A stretch of 64,000 bases of DNA from Spodoptera frugiperda. Lineage: Eukaryota; Arthropoda; Insecta; Lepidoptera; Noctuidae. Both the position numbers and the translations under genes were made by a program. Shown one piece after another: positions 52,039 through 62,451 of this stretch (the first letter of the stretch is position 1; every line of letters starts with the position of its first letter). The notes beneath the pieces are model-generated. The model made no database searches. It worked only from the letters and a program-made list of their open reading frames with translations, and had not been told where the DNA came from. Location: the NCBI RefSeq assembly GCF_023101765.2, contig NC_064233.1, forward strand, positions 5,789,501 to 5,853,500, in the 5' to 3' direction.

Positions 52039-55000
52039 TTAAACTGGAAGAGGACATATGGTGTTATAAGCGCGTCTGACTATGCCTCTCTTCGTCTTCA
52101 CGTCCGCTACTCGGCTTATGCCGTCTCTCCCAGGTATCAGCCGTACGATACGACCGAGTGGCCACATCAATGGTGGAGTCTGTTGCTCCTTGAGTACCAC
52201 CATGGCTCCTTCCTCAAGAACCCCGTCGGAGTCAGTCCATTTCGTTCTCTGTTGGAGGTAAAAAATATACTCATTAGAGAATCTATTCCAAAACTGTTGC
52301 TTCAAGTGTTCTATGCGCTGAAAGCGTTTAAGGCTGGAGATGTTCTGATGGACGAGATCAGGATGCGGCAAGGATGTGAGAGACCTCCCAATAAGGAAAT
52401 GAGCAGGAGTTAAAGGGTATAGGTCAGAAGGATCAGTGGAGAGAGGAGTAAGGGGACGAGAGTTCAGTATTGCTTCGACCTGAATCAAACAAGTTGACAT
52501 CTCTTCGTAAGTGAGATGTGCTAAGCCTAAGATACGCCTTAAATGATGCTTAACTGATTTAACGGCGGACTCCCATAGCCCACCGAAGTGAGGGGTGTAC
52601 GCTGGAATAAATGAAAAGTTGATACCTGTATTCGCCATGACTGAAGAAAAGTCCTGCTTAAGTATGTCGGCTAATTCATTACAGGTGCCAATAAAAGTTG
52701 TACCATTGTCAGAAAAGATGGTTTTTGGTTTACCGCGACGAGCAATAAACCTGTTCAGTGCTGCAATAAATGCATGTTTGGTTAAGTCGGAGACAAGCTC
52801 CAGATGAACCGCCCGTGTGGCTAGGCAAACAAAAACACATATATAAGATTTAATTAACCTGCACCCTCTACCTTTGCGGTCGGCTAGAAGGATGGGCCCA
52901 GCATAGTCTGTGCCAGTTTCTAGAAAGGGAAACTCTAGTTGAACTCGTTCCTTAGGCAAGTTACCCATGATAGGCTGAACTGTTTTGCCACTAAATCTTT
53001 GACATTTTACACACTTATGCACTGTAGATTTGGCAAGGTTCCTCCCACCTAAAGGCCAATATTCATGTCTCACAGCGGCTAAGAGTAACTGGGGACCAGC
53101 GTGAAATAGGCGTAAGTGAAAAGTGTTAAAAATAAGTTTAGTAAAGTGATGTTTGCTGCAAATAATGATAGGGTGTCTGACATTGTAATCATAACAAGAG
53201 TTGTCTAGCCTTCCTCCAACTCTAATAATACCGGCCTCGATAAAAGGTGTCAATTTCTTAAGGCGATTTTTAGTAGGTAAATCTTTACCAGATGAAAGCA
53301 TCTCATACTCTTCAGGAAACATCTCTTTTTGAACTGTTTTGATTATAAAGTTAGCACTGAAATCTAACTCCGAATTAGTAAGAGTCGGGCTATGATTATG
53401 TACCCTTCTACAACGGTTTATAAATCTAAATATGTATGCTAATTGTCGTTTTAATTGTGAATAGTTAGATGAATTATTAATTAAGATTAGAAATAGGTTA
53501 TTAGAATTAAGATTACTGATATGTAATGAATTGATATTATTGTGTGATTTTACAAGTTCAGGTAGTACTATGTTTACATCTGTGTTAGGCATGGAAGGCC
53601 AAAGAGCTGACTCTGTTTGCAAGAAGGTAGGACCTGACCACCACATAGAAGATTGACTTATAAGTTCCGCACTCAGTCCACGAGAGACGAGATCAGCCGG
53701 GTTGTCTTTGGTGGGCACATAGCGCCAAGTATAGTCACCAAAACCTTCCCGCATCTCCGAAACTCGATGCCTGACAAACGGTTTAAGTGTGGCAGGTGAC
53801 GCAGACAGCCAACCCAAGACAATCATAGAATCACACCAGAATATACACTGATCAGGTTTAAGTGTTAATGATTCTAGTACCTTTGTGCACAAACGAGTGC
53901 CCAGCAAGGCACCACAAAGTTCTAACCTTGGTATTGTGGTCGACTTTATTGGTGCGACCTTACTCTTAGATGTGAGAAGATGTGTATGAATGCGGCCATC
54001 ACAAGCCACAGAACGAATGTATATGCAAGCTCCGTATGCCTTTTCTGATGCATCTGTAAAGATATGTATTTCAATTGATGTTGAATTACTGCATATTACC
54101 CAACGTGGTATACTTAGGTGATTAAGTTGTGGTAATGTTTGTATGAATTTTAACCATTGTTTTTTAATATCTATGTTAACTTCATCATCCCATGAACACT
54201 TATCCATCCACAACCTCTGCAGCACTATCTTTGCTTCTATGATGCATGGTGTAATGATTCCTAAAGGATCGAATATTTGCGCGATTGTGGATAGAATGTG
54301 TCGTTTTGTGATTGTAATATTAGTGTGCTCAGGTATGTGAATGGAGAATGTAAGTGAATCGGTCTGATAATTCCAATTTACACCTAGAGTTTTACTTGGT
54401 TCATCAATACTTAAGCTTACTGTATTATGTGTGTCTGAATGTGTTTGTGTGGACGTGGATGGTGTGGATGTGTGACTATGTGTGCTTGTAGTTATTGCCT
54501 GTAAGATTTGTGCGTTGTTAGCTTGCCACTTCCGTAGATTAAGTTGTGCCGATTTAAGTGTACTGGTGACGTCTCTACATAGAGCTATAGTGCTCTCTAT
54601 AGAGTCGCCCCCTGACAAGTAATCATCCACGTAAAAGTCGTGTTGTATTGAGTGTTGTGTACGTGTGCACGTTGCCTCCTTTGCCAATTGAGACAGACAT
54701 CGTGTACTAATATATGGAGCAGATGCTGTACCGTAAGTGACGGTGTTTAAGGAATATGTTTTAAGAGGCAATGATGGATCAGAACGCCATAATATTTGCT
54801 GTAGTGACCGTTGTGACCTGTCAACCTCGATTTGTCGAAAGAACTTTTCGATGTCTGATGAAACAACGTACTGATGCTGACGAAACCTTAATAAGATGGA
54901 TAATAAGTCATCCTGAACCCGAGGCCCTATGGCTTGAATGTCGTTAAACGACTTACCAGAAGTTGTGACGGCTGATGCGTCAAAGACAACTCGTAGCTTG

Positions 55001-57192
55001 GTCGTTGTACTGGACTCTCGGACTACGCCATGATGCGGGAGAAAGTAAGAAGGGCATGAAGAAGGCTGAGACATTTCGCTCATATGACCCAATGCTTCAT
55101 ACTCTTGCATGAACTCTATGTAGCGACCTTTAAGTATTGGGTCTCTGTCGAGTCTACGCTCTAACGAAAGGAACCGACGTTTAGCCATTTCATAAGAGCT
55201 ACCTAACGCTTCAGGTGATTCCTTTAACGGAATAGTGACTACGAAACGACCATCAGCATTACGCTTTGTAGTTTTGTTGAAATTCTGTTCACATGCTCGC
55301 TCCTCTGACGTGAAGTTAAACTTCGGTGAAATAGAGTCGAGTTCCCAGAATCTTGTTAAATCTGTAGGGTTATCTATATGTGACGTATGTATGTCGTGTG
55401 TAACCATACACACGGAGTGATTGGTGTTTGCTTGCGGAATGGCACCAGATATGAGCCACCCGAGCTTGGTCTCGAAGAGTGTCGGCATATGTCTGCCTAA
55501 CTGTATGCGATTACGACCAATCACGTTCCAAAATATGTCCGCCCCCACCAATATGTCGATGGAGGACGGTATGTTAAAGGTTGGGTCAGCTAGGCTTATG
55601 CCAGCCGGTAGCTGTAAGTCAGTTAAGTCTATATATGTTTGAGGTATGTGAGTCGTTATGTTGGGCAAGACAAAACAATCAACGTCGACGTTATAAGATT
55701 CATCGCAAGATTGTAGATGCAAAGTACAAGTCTGTGTGATGGTCGAGACTTGACTGTTTATTCCTGCCACATGTGAGCTTACACTACGAATAGGTAAATG
55801 TAGCATACCACAAAGATCCTTGGTAATGAAGTTTGCCGTGCTCCCATTGTCAAGTAAGACTCTGGCACTGTGCGGCGTCCCGAAATGGTCCGTGACTCTT
55901 ACCAACGCTGTGGAAAGCAATACATGACTAGATGAATTTTCATGCTTAGTACCAGCCAAAGTTATATGTTCTTTAAAGGTACCAGAATCATTATCATGTG
56001 AATGCAACATAGTATTATGCCTAGTTTTACAGTACTTGCAGTGACCAAGTGGACAAGCAGCCTCCAAGTGGCCTGGGCGTAAACAATTTAAACAAAGTTT
56101 AAATTCCTTCGCTTTAGATAGGCGTGCTGCGACTGGAAGCGCTTTAAACTGTTCGCAACTAAATATGTAGTGATCTTTTCTACAAAGAGGACATGAAATA
56201 TTAAATTTAGCCTTACTTGTCAACACAGAGAAGCTCTTCGCCTTACCATGCGTATGTTCTGTGTTTTGTTTTAAACGGTTTGTTTCCTCAATAGTCTCTA
56301 AAAAATTGCAACGGTTAGAAATAAATTTAATAAAAGTTTCTAAAGATGGCAACTCTGTTAGAGAGTTTTTATGCTCTCCCCATTCTCTGCCTGTAACTGG
56401 GTCCAATTTTGAGGCCATCAAATAAATAATAATATCATCCCAATGTTGAACTTTTAATCCCAGTGTTGCCAGTGAACGCAAATTTTTATTAGTTATATCA
56501 ACCAGTTGTCGTAAACCCTGACTACCCTCTTTTTGAAGAGTTTCCACGCTGAACAAAGCCTGAATGTGCTTGTCTATTAACATTTGCTTGTTATCGAACC
56601 TCTCACACAATAGTTGCCAAGCAGTACTGTAATTGTCTCCTCTAAAATCTAGACTTTTAATTACAAGCGATGCAGTGCCGCTAAGTGACGAACGCAAATA
56701 ATGGAATTTATTTATGTTATCAATTGTATTATCCTCATGAATTAACGAGACATAAATATCCTTAAACTCCAGCCAATCCTTATAGCCGCCGCTAAAGTGA
56801 GGTAAATTAATTTTAGGTAACCTAACATTACTACGTCTAGCAACCACAGAAAGATCATTGGAGCTTACCTTATTCGCGAGTTGAGTGCGGTGCTGTGTCA
56901 GAAGGGCACGAGCAGATGCCAGTTGCTTGTAGTAGTTGGCCTCAAATAGCTCCCGTTCAGTGAATTGCTCGTCTGGCTTTGCCGACAAGTACTCCAATTG
57001 ACCCTGTAAATGATCATAGGTGGCATATATTGTAACCATTTTGTCAATTCTAATCTCCAACTCCACTAGCTGTTCCTCACTGAGTTGGTCACAAGACTTA
57101 ATGATATTTAAGAAGGTTGTGAACTGAGTAAGCTGTGATTTTATTGAGGCGCGTTTTTTGGTAAGCTCTTTCATTTTTATTTCTTCAGCCAT
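52039..57192 (-). CDS. BEL/Pao gag-pol polyprotein
   Basis: One 1717-codon ORF with no stop or frameshift. Order: a gag-like region rich in helices (about 1-330), cysteine knuckles (C334-x2-C337, then LCLNCLRPGHLEAAC near 367-380 and CKYC at 385), aspartic protease (LLDNGST, 447-452), reverse transcriptase (D780 in VSSD; YVDD at 854-857), RNase H (D1047, E1091, D1121), integrase zinc finger (H1359, H1364, C1394, C1397), integrase core (D1429, D1495, E1541) and a basic C-terminal tail. All catalytic residues expected for replication are present; the protease triad reads DNG where DSG or DTG is usual elsewhere, though that middle residue varies in BEL elements as I recall. The start is the first Met in a run of charged residues, 873 bp from the primer-binding site. 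Gag and pol are in a single frame, as is common in this group. No envelope-like ORF follows. Confidence 0.95.
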   Translation of the reverse strand: MAEEIKMKELTKKRASIKSQLTQFTTFLNIIKSCDQLSEEQLVELEIRIDKMVTIYATYDHLQGQLEYLSAKPDEQFTERELFEANYYKQLASARALLTQHRTQLANKVSSNDLSVVARRSNVRLPKINLPHFSGGYKDWLEFKDIYVSLIHEDNTIDNINKFHYLRSSLSGTASLVIKSLDFRGDNYSTAWQLLCERFDNKQMLIDKHIQALFSVETLQKEGSQGLRQLVDITNKNLRSLATLGLKVQHWDDIIIYLMASKLDPVTGREWGEHKNSLTELPSLETFIKFISNRCNFLETIEETNRLKQNTEHTHGKAKSFSVLTSKAKFNISCPLCRKDHYIFSCEQFKALPVAARLSKAKEFKLCLNCLRPGHLEAACPLGHCKYCKTRHNTMLHSHDNDSGTFKEHITLAGTKHENSSSHVLLSTALVRVTDHFGTPHSARVLLDNGSTANFITKDLCGMLHLPIRSVSSHVAGINSQVSTITQTCTLHLQSCDESYNVDVDCFVLPNITTHIPQTYIDLTDLQLPAGISLADPTFNIPSSIDILVGADIFWNVIGRNRIQLGRHMPTLFETKLGWLISGAIPQANTNHSVCMVTHDIHTSHIDNPTDLTRFWELDSISPKFNFTSEERACEQNFNKTTKRNADGRFVVTIPLKESPEALGSSYEMAKRRFLSLERRLDRDPILKGRYIEFMQEYEALGHMSEMSQPSSCPSYFLPHHGVVRESSTTTKLRVVFDASAVTTSGKSFNDIQAIGPRVQDDLLSILLRFRQHQYVVSSDIEKFFRQIEVDRSQRSLQQILWRSDPSLPLKTYSLNTVTYGTASAPYISTRCLSQLAKEATCTRTQHSIQHDFYVDDYLSGGDSIESTIALCRDVTSTLKSAQLNLRKWQANNAQILQAITTSTHSHTSTPSTSTQTHSDTHNTVSLSIDEPSKTLGVNWNYQTDSLTFSIHIPEHTNITITKRHILSTIAQIFDPLGIITPCIIEAKIVLQRLWMDKCSWDDEVNIDIKKQWLKFIQTLPQLNHLSIPRWVICSNSTSIEIHIFTDASEKAYGACIYIRSVACDGRIHTHLLTSKSKVAPIKSTTIPRLELCGALLGTRLCTKVLESLTLKPDQCIFWCDSMIVLGWLSASPATLKPFVRHRVSEMREGFGDYTWRYVPTKDNPADLVSRGLSAELISQSSMWWSGPTFLQTESALWPSMPNTDVNIVLPELVKSHNNINSLHISNLNSNNLFLILINNSSNYSQLKRQLAYIFRFINRCRRVHNHSPTLTNSELDFSANFIIKTVQKEMFPEEYEMLSSGKDLPTKNRLKKLTPFIEAGIIRVGGRLDNSCYDYNVRHPIIICSKHHFTKLIFNTFHLRLFHAGPQLLLAAVRHEYWPLGGRNLAKSTVHKCVKCQRFSGKTVQPIMGNLPKERVQLEFPFLETGTDYAGPILLADRKGRGCRLIKSYICVFVCLATRAVHLELVSDLTKHAFIAALNRFIARRGKPKTIFSDNGTTFIGTCNELADILKQDFSSVMANTGINFSFIPAYTPHFGGLWESAVKSVKHHLRRILGLAHLTYEEMSTCLIQVEAILNSRPLTPLSTDPSDLYPLTPAHFLIGRSLTSLPHPDLVHQNISSLKRFQRIEHLKQQFWNRFSNEYIFYLQQRTKWTDSDGVLEEGAMVVLKEQQTPPLMWPLGRIVRLIPGRDGISRVADVKTKRGIVRRAYNTICPLPV

Positions 57193-58064
57193 GGCTAAAT
57201 AGGAGAGAAGCCTTAAGCACTAAGGAAGAATAAAGGTACAGAAAACAGAATAGCAAAGAAATGCTGAAGTATTGGAAAAAAGATGCAAACTATTTCAATG
57301 TAAATGCGCCTATAAGCAATAGAAAAGGCAAACAGCTGTTTGAATGTGGGTTGCTAATAAAAACCGTCAGGCGTTTGAAAGCTGAATTAAATTCACGGCA
57401 ATCGAAAATAACGGTCACTTTAGTGCGTAGCTATATTGTAAATGCTGGAAATAAGAAATAAGCATGAATTAATATACTTAATCTATATTTATGGAAAAGC
57501 TACTCTATAGGTACAATGATTTTATGATGATGAGGGGTAGGTACTGATGAAACTAACTAAATGATTATAAGTAGGTAAACGAGAAAAAACAAAACAAAAC
57601 TATGCGACTAATCATGCAACTACTAAGCTACTACAATAAATTAACTAGGTTCTTATGTATGATTCTATGATCTAACACACTATCTGAACACTACTAGGAA
57701 TGTAGATGATGTTAGCATGAAATATGATGTTAATAAGAATATGGAAAGATCTCACGAAATCCTTTGTCTGCGATTCCAAACCAAACGTCTTCTTGCTTGC
57801 GATGTTCTTGGGCTCTGCTCGGCTGCTATGTTGCGATGACCCAGCTATGAAGACCACTGAAGAACTGTATTCGCTCCAACAAGTTCGTTTCTTCCCGAAA
57901 GGCGGCGATGATGATGACCGTAAACTGGAACCAGGCACGCACGAAGGGCGAGAAGACCTCTTGATCACCAGTTTTTTTTCCAACGGCCGTTTTTTTTCAA
58001 ATTTGAAAATCCGCTTGTCACTCCCACGTAGCTGGAACTGGCCGTTACTTCTTCTTTCGATAGA
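57193..58064 (-). other. BEL/Pao 5' leader
   Basis: Untranslated region between primer-binding site and gag-pol. A 134-codon frame (57672-58076) begins in the primer-binding site itself; it is basic and Ser-rich with no known domain, so it is probably not a gene. Packaging signals are expected here but cannot be pointed out. Confidence 0.65.
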
Positions 58065-58075
58065 TCGAAGGACCA
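58065..58075 (-). promoter_or_regulatory. Primer-binding site (tRNA-Tyr type)
   Basis: TGGTCCTTCGA lies 4 bp inside the 5' LTR. It is complementary to a 3' end reading TCGAAGGA plus CCA. That is the end I recall for insect tRNA-Tyr(GTA), which starts CCTTCGA. Confidence 0.7.
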
Positions 58076-58079
58076 TAGA

Positions 58080-58346
58080 TTGGAATGGTGGTATATCCTA
58101 CGGGTGGTGGTAGAACAAACTCCAGTAACTTCGTAGCTAACAATTATAATAGTGGACTGTATATAAAGTACAACTTAGGAATGACCGAATTAACAATTAG
58201 AAATATGAAGTAAGCGCGCGCTCGGTACGGTGGACGATGACGCAGTGCTTGTGTGAGACGGCCGGCGCGCGCGCCAGCTGATCGAGCGCCCCCCGCGCGC
58301 CCGCAGCTCCCGCCCGCGGTCGCCCGGGCGTAGTGATGTTCCAACA
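58080..58346 (-). repeat. BEL/Pao 5' LTR
   Basis: The 267-bp counterpart of 51737-52003 and identical as far as I can see. It should carry the element's promoter and poly(A) signals. Confidence 0.92.
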
Positions 58347-58436
58347 GTAGACAAGCATACTACAAAGTAAATGATTATATAGAAGATAAAAATGCTTGGA
58401 GGCAAGCTGGTCCGGCTCCACAGGATAACTAATAAA
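58347..58436 (+). pseudogene. LINE ORF C-terminal relic (right part)
   Basis: It starts with the second GTAGA copy. After a 1-nt loss it reads YYKVNDYIEDKNAWRQAGPA and then a stop, completing the relic at 51616-51736. Confidence 0.5.
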
Positions 58437-58699
58437 ACGTAGTAATATAACCATGTTATTTCGATGTATTCTGTACTTTATACAATTATTGTAAATGTGA
58501 GAGCCCTGTAATTAACTGAAATCAAATTAGACTAGTAGAATGCATTTATGTCAGCTTGGAGTTGTCATGCTCACTCAAAGGTCTCATTGGCGGTGGCACG
58601 GGCATTGGATCGCTCGATTCCCTGCAACATGGTTGAGTTGGGCGGTGCTGGTGTACGTGTCATGTTCGTGAACGGGCGCTGTCAACTGGGACTGGTCAG
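58437..58699. other. Unassigned DNA left of the hAT element
   Basis: GC content rises at 58550-58700. A 50-codon plus-strand frame (VSLAVARALDRSIPCNMVEL) is open and may be an old transposon fragment, but no family is recognised. Confidence 0.35.
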
Positions 58700-58707
58700 C
58701 TCCGGAC

Positions 58708-59407
58708 TAGAGAATACAATCCCGGGATCCCGAATCTCGGGATCCCGGGATCCCGGCCGTTTTCTTGTCCCGAAAATCCCGGGACTGTACTTGGCTAATC
58801 TCGGGATTTTTAGGATTGACATTAAAGGAAAAGTTACAGCTGGAAATTGATAAGAGTATGAATTCCCCAGATCCTAAAGTACAAATACAAAATGAATCAG
58901 GGTTGGCAAATAGTATTAGACCGTTAGACGTGAAATGAGCCTGTTCGAAAATGGAGGAACTCGTGGATATCACTTAGAAATAGCAAATAAATATCTAATG
59001 TCTATTCCTCCAACCAGCGTAGAACCTGAGCGAGCGTTTTCAGCTGCTGCTTATATTGGCAATAAACTACGAAGCAGGCTTGGAAGTGAAACGTTGGATG
59101 CTTTGATATTCCTGCGATTGTATTTTCGAAATTCTAATTAGTTTTTTTGTGTTGTCTTTTAAATTTCTTGCAAAAGTATTTTGATTGTTTTGTCAATTTT
59201 CGTTTCGTACTGTATTGTGTTGTGATGTGATTTATATTGTGCAACGATATTAAAATCATTTTTTTAAATAACTCAAGTTCTGTTTTCATTTGAGCCCAAT
59301 TAGAAACCACAAAGTCTAATCCCGGGATAGCCCCGGGATCCCGGGATTACACATTTAAAATCCCGTAATCCCGGGATTGAAAAACATGCTCGGGATTGTA
59401 TTCTCTA
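58708..59407 (+). mobile_element. 700-bp hAT-family derivative
   Basis: The ends tagagaatacaatcccg and its inverted copy (17 bp) are flanked by the 8-bp duplication ctccggac (58700-58707, 59408-59415), the hallmark of hAT elements. Several cccgggat/atcccggg motifs near both ends look like transposase-binding repeats. Only the C-terminal part of the transposase is left. Confidence 0.92.
58935..59141 (+). pseudogene. hAT transposase C-terminal fragment
   Basis: It reads ANKYLMSIPPTSVEPERAFS then GNKLRSRLGSETLDALIFLR and a stop. This is the hAT C-terminal dimerisation domain, with the PxSSxxxERxFS-type core. The zinc finger and DDE catalytic domain are absent, so the element cannot move itself. 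Confidence 0.88.
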
Positions 59408-59527
59408 CTCCGGACTGCATTAATTTTTATTGTCCTCTAGGTTATTCTCTTTTTCTGTCACTTTGACTGTATATTAGTTTTACATTGTTCTCACATAGCT
59501 GAAGTAATCGAAGAATTGTATTGTAAA

Positions 59528-59730
59528 TCTGATTGAAAAAGAGTAACCTATGGAGTTTCTTGCTCGTTCTTCTCCATAGGAATCTACACTTTGGAACGAG
59601 CAAATAGCTTCACTAGAGGACTGACCGACAGACAGACGTTATTAATATTATTATATTTGCTTTGACGTTCAAAAGTGCCTTCCTGGTCTATTTGAAATAA
59701 ATGATTTTGACTTTTGACTTTGACTTTGAA
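59528..59730 (+). repeat. REP-F, full length
   Basis: The longest copy of the first subfamily, from aaaaagagtaacctatggag to a tgacttttgactttgacttt tail. Confidence 0.7.
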
Positions 59731-60003
59731 ATGTAAGCGTCCACAGGCCCGCATCGTATGCATTGCACGCGTCGCGCGCAACGGATTTTAGTTTGTCTTG
59801 TATAGAAACTCTTACAACTGCGTCCACTGATTCGCATCGTACGCATCGCACGCAACGGATTTTAGTTTGTCTTGTATAGAAATTCATACAACTGCGTCCA
59901 CTGATCCGCATCGTACGGACCGTATCATCAGCAATGCCTACATGCGATGCGTACTGATGACGTCATACGGATTGCGTACGATGCGGGCCTGTGGAAGCTT
60001 ACT
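59731..60003. mobile_element. Foldback MITE, relative of 28031-28333
   Basis: The arms gtaagcgtccacaggcccgc and gcgggcctgtggaagcttac match the 303-bp family. The interior has a tandem duplication of a ~70-bp unit containing caacggattttagtttgtc. Confidence 0.7.
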
Positions 60004-60007
60004 TTAA

Positions 60008-60290
60008 CACCGATCGTTGGTGGAGTGGTCGCAATTGCGATTGCCGGACAAAGGGTCTCGGGTTTAATTCCCGGGTCGGGCAAAGTATTACTGGGCTTTT
60101 TTGCGTTTTTCGAAATTTTCTCAGTAGTAGCACGGAGTCTGGAAATATGGTTAGTGTATGACAATAGGCTCATCCCCTATTACATGGGACTTGTAACACA
60201 AATGGTGAAAAGTGGGTGTACATTGCATTGTGGCATTACGTGCCTTAATGTGCTCTGCCTACCCCTTCGGGGATAAAAGACGTGACGTTA
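60008..60290 (+). mobile_element. SINE-A, nearly full length
   Basis: It runs from cgatcgttggtggagtggtc to gataaaagacgtgacgtta. Confidence 0.75.
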
Positions 60291-60821
60291 CAATCATTAC
60301 AAATTTACAACCATAATCTCCACGCTTGGTAAATAGGTTAGAGATTGCAGTTTCCACCTAATATGGAGTTTCTTAGTTGACTCTTACAATATTTACCCGC
60401 TTGAAAGGTAGGGCTGATGATAAATTACCAAATATACAACCTATACCAACCATTATACTACATAACTAAAACATGGCAGTTATAATTAGGTACTTAAAAC
60501 AGTATTAATTAAGATTAATTTTATTTAGTTTCGCCTTTCTCCCAGTCTTCAAAAACATAGTGACATCTATTGAATTACATTCGAACTACTAAAAGCTTTG
60601 TAACTGACAACTGTTGGTAAGAGACACTATGCAAATAATTCTTTATAATTTACAGAGATGGCGCTTATATAAAATATTTATGTCGCATTTTTCAAATGCT
60701 TAGCTTGAGCCTAATTAATACCTACTAGATAGTAGATTCTATTTTAGTTAAACTATCTTTAATTTATTAAATTTACAATATTATTCCGTATAAACAAAAC
60801 TATAAGTGTGGCCAATTGAAT
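60291..60821. other. Unassigned AT-rich spacer
   Basis: No recognised gene or repeat. Confidence 0.4.
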
Positions 60822-60925
60822 TATCCGTCAGTCTGTCAGTGAAGCTAGATGATCGAACCAAAGTGTAGGTAGCTTCGAATGGAAAAGAACGAGGAAGAAA
60901 CTTCATCGTTACTCTGTCAAAATTG
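60822..60925 (-). repeat. REP-F 5' fragment
   Basis: It runs from ccgtcagtctgtcagtgaag to acttcatcgttactct. Confidence 0.6.
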
Positions 60926-60996
60926 ATTTTGTTAGTTGTACCTAGTTCCTTGACGTTATTAGTAACTTATAATGAACAAGTGGCGTCATACAAATA

Positions 60997-61202
60997 ATGG
61001 CGCATTTACATTAGTCGGTTAGACCGTATTCGTCTGCAGGCCGTATTCGGTTGCCAACTACATAATATAAACAGGTATTCGTTTGGCCGTATTCGGTTTG
61101 GCCGTATTCGGTTGGACCGAATTAATTCGGTTTCTGTTAAACCGAATGCGGCCGCCGCCTTCGGTGACCGACCTACGACCGACCTAATGTAAACGCACCA
61201 TA
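60997..61202. mobile_element. Terminal-inverted-repeat MITE
   Basis: The ends ggcgcatttacattagtcgg and ccgacctaatgtaaacgcac face each other. The interior repeats ggccgtattcggtt about four times. Confidence 0.65.
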
Positions 61203-61329
61203 ACACTCTTTCTTAAAAGTGTAGTTCTAAAAGCACCCGTGTGTCATTGAATTTGATAGATACCCTAGATATTTCTTGCTGTGGGAAGATGCTGGACATA
61301 TCGTAGACTGAGTTTCACACCAACGCATC

Positions 61330-61460
61330 CATCTTTTGGCTCTAAACAGTAGGACTGCAATCCAACTGCAATCCAACTGCAAATTGCAGTTCAAAGGCAG
61401 TTTCAATGCAGTTGACACGACTGCAATAGGACTGCAAATCAAATGTGCACTGCAATTCGA
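61330..61460. repeat. ctgcaa-rich imperfect repeat
   Basis: The motif actgcaatcc/actgcaaat and its complement ttgcagt recur about ten times. It may be the core of another small foldback. Confidence 0.45.
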
Positions 61461-61564
61461 GCCTTTGAAAACTCGGCATCACAAACCTTCTATCAACCAT
61501 AGAACAATGTCACTCAACAATTTTGACGTTTTAATGAAAAAAAAAGAGTACTTAGTCCAAATTT

Positions 61565-61858
61565 TGATCTAGAGGATGTGCATCATCCGTGGAGTGTGTC
61601 CGTAATGAGAATAAGAGAGAAAGAGATACCTTGTTGGGTGAATTAAAAATCAATAAGCGCTTCGCTTCAAACTTCCTAATGCGAACTGCTAGGGAGTGGA
61701 ATTCTTTGCCGAAGTCTGTGTTTCCTGATGTGTATAACCTGGGTGTCTTCAAAGCCCGAGTGAATAGGTTGCTTATCGGCAGACGTGCTCCATCGTTGGC
61801 CGCATCATCACTTACCATCAGGCGTGATAGCAGCCAAACGTCGACCCATCAAACGTAA
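61565..61858 (+). pseudogene. LINE reverse-transcriptase C-terminal fragment
   Basis: It reads RTAREWNSLPKSVFPDVYNL then GVFKARVNRLLIGRRAPS and a stop. The RTxRxWNSLPxxVF motif is the usual end of CR1/Jockey/RTE-like polymerases. A degenerate relative is at 5470. Confidence 0.7.
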
Positions 61859-62451
61859 GTCATGACTTCTGTCATCTGTCAATTGTCAAAGTGTCACCAC
61901 ATTCTTAAAACATGACAGTTGTAATTAGGTATGTACTTGAAACAGTATTAAGATTAATTTTACTACCGCGATACTGCGTCATAGTTCATAACCTTTTTTT
62001 ATTTAATCTCGTATGTTATTTTGACCCGAATGTCACCTATATTTATGCATACTATCTCTATATTATATTCCAGATTATTGTTTTTTTTTTTAATTCTATA
62101 CTGCATTTATCATATTAGGTGTGCGTATAAAGATAGATGTAATATTTAAGTTAAATAATAAAAAAAAACTATATTGTGTACTATATTGTAACTATACTGT
62201 TCGTTAGTGTAACTAAAACTCGAGAAAGATTGGACTGTTTTGAGAAATTTTGATCTTAACTTATTTGTGAAAGTCCAGGGAAAAATAAATGTTTGAGGCG
62301 GTACGAAGTTTGCTGGGCCAATCAGTTTTAGCCGCATTTAGGATACTCTGCTTATCTTTAGGCACCAATTCTGCCCTTCGGACTGCAGCCCTGTAGCAAA
62401 CGATACGAATCGACAACTGACACTCTGTAAAAATGTACACATGATACCTAA
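61859..62451. other. Unassigned AT-rich spacer
   Basis: No gene recognised. A gtgtgcg...gatag stretch near 62115 and several short hydrophobic frames have no support. Confidence 0.4.

Larger units (their letters stand above)
51737..58346 (-). mobile_element. Complete BEL/Pao LTR retrotransposon
   Basis: A 6.6-kb element with 267-bp LTRs, a 5-bp target duplication, a tRNA-type primer-binding site, a ~870-bp leader and one gag-pol ORF. LTR identity and the unbroken ORF point to recent insertion. It lies on the minus strand inside a LINE relic. The order protease, RT, RNase H, integrase and the lack of an env ORF fit the BEL/Pao group. Confidence 0.95.

Noticed and set aside
51801..52057. Three overlapping minus-strand ORFs in the left BEL LTR, repeated in the right LTR
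   Set aside because: They appear identically in both LTRs and lie in GC-rich LTR sequence that lacks stops by composition; no domain is recognisable.
55840..55865. DNG in place of DSG/DTG in the BEL protease, as a possible inactivating mutation
   Set aside because: The middle residue varies among BEL/Pao proteases as I recall, and everything else is intact, so I do not count it as a defect.
57672..58113. 134- and 129-codon ORFs on opposite strands in the BEL leader
   Set aside because: One begins in the primer-binding site; neither has a known domain, and gag-pol already has its own start.
51737..58346. Endogenous retrovirus with env
   Set aside because: There is no ORF between the integrase end and the 3' LTR; the gag-pol stop lies only about 35 bp from the LTR.
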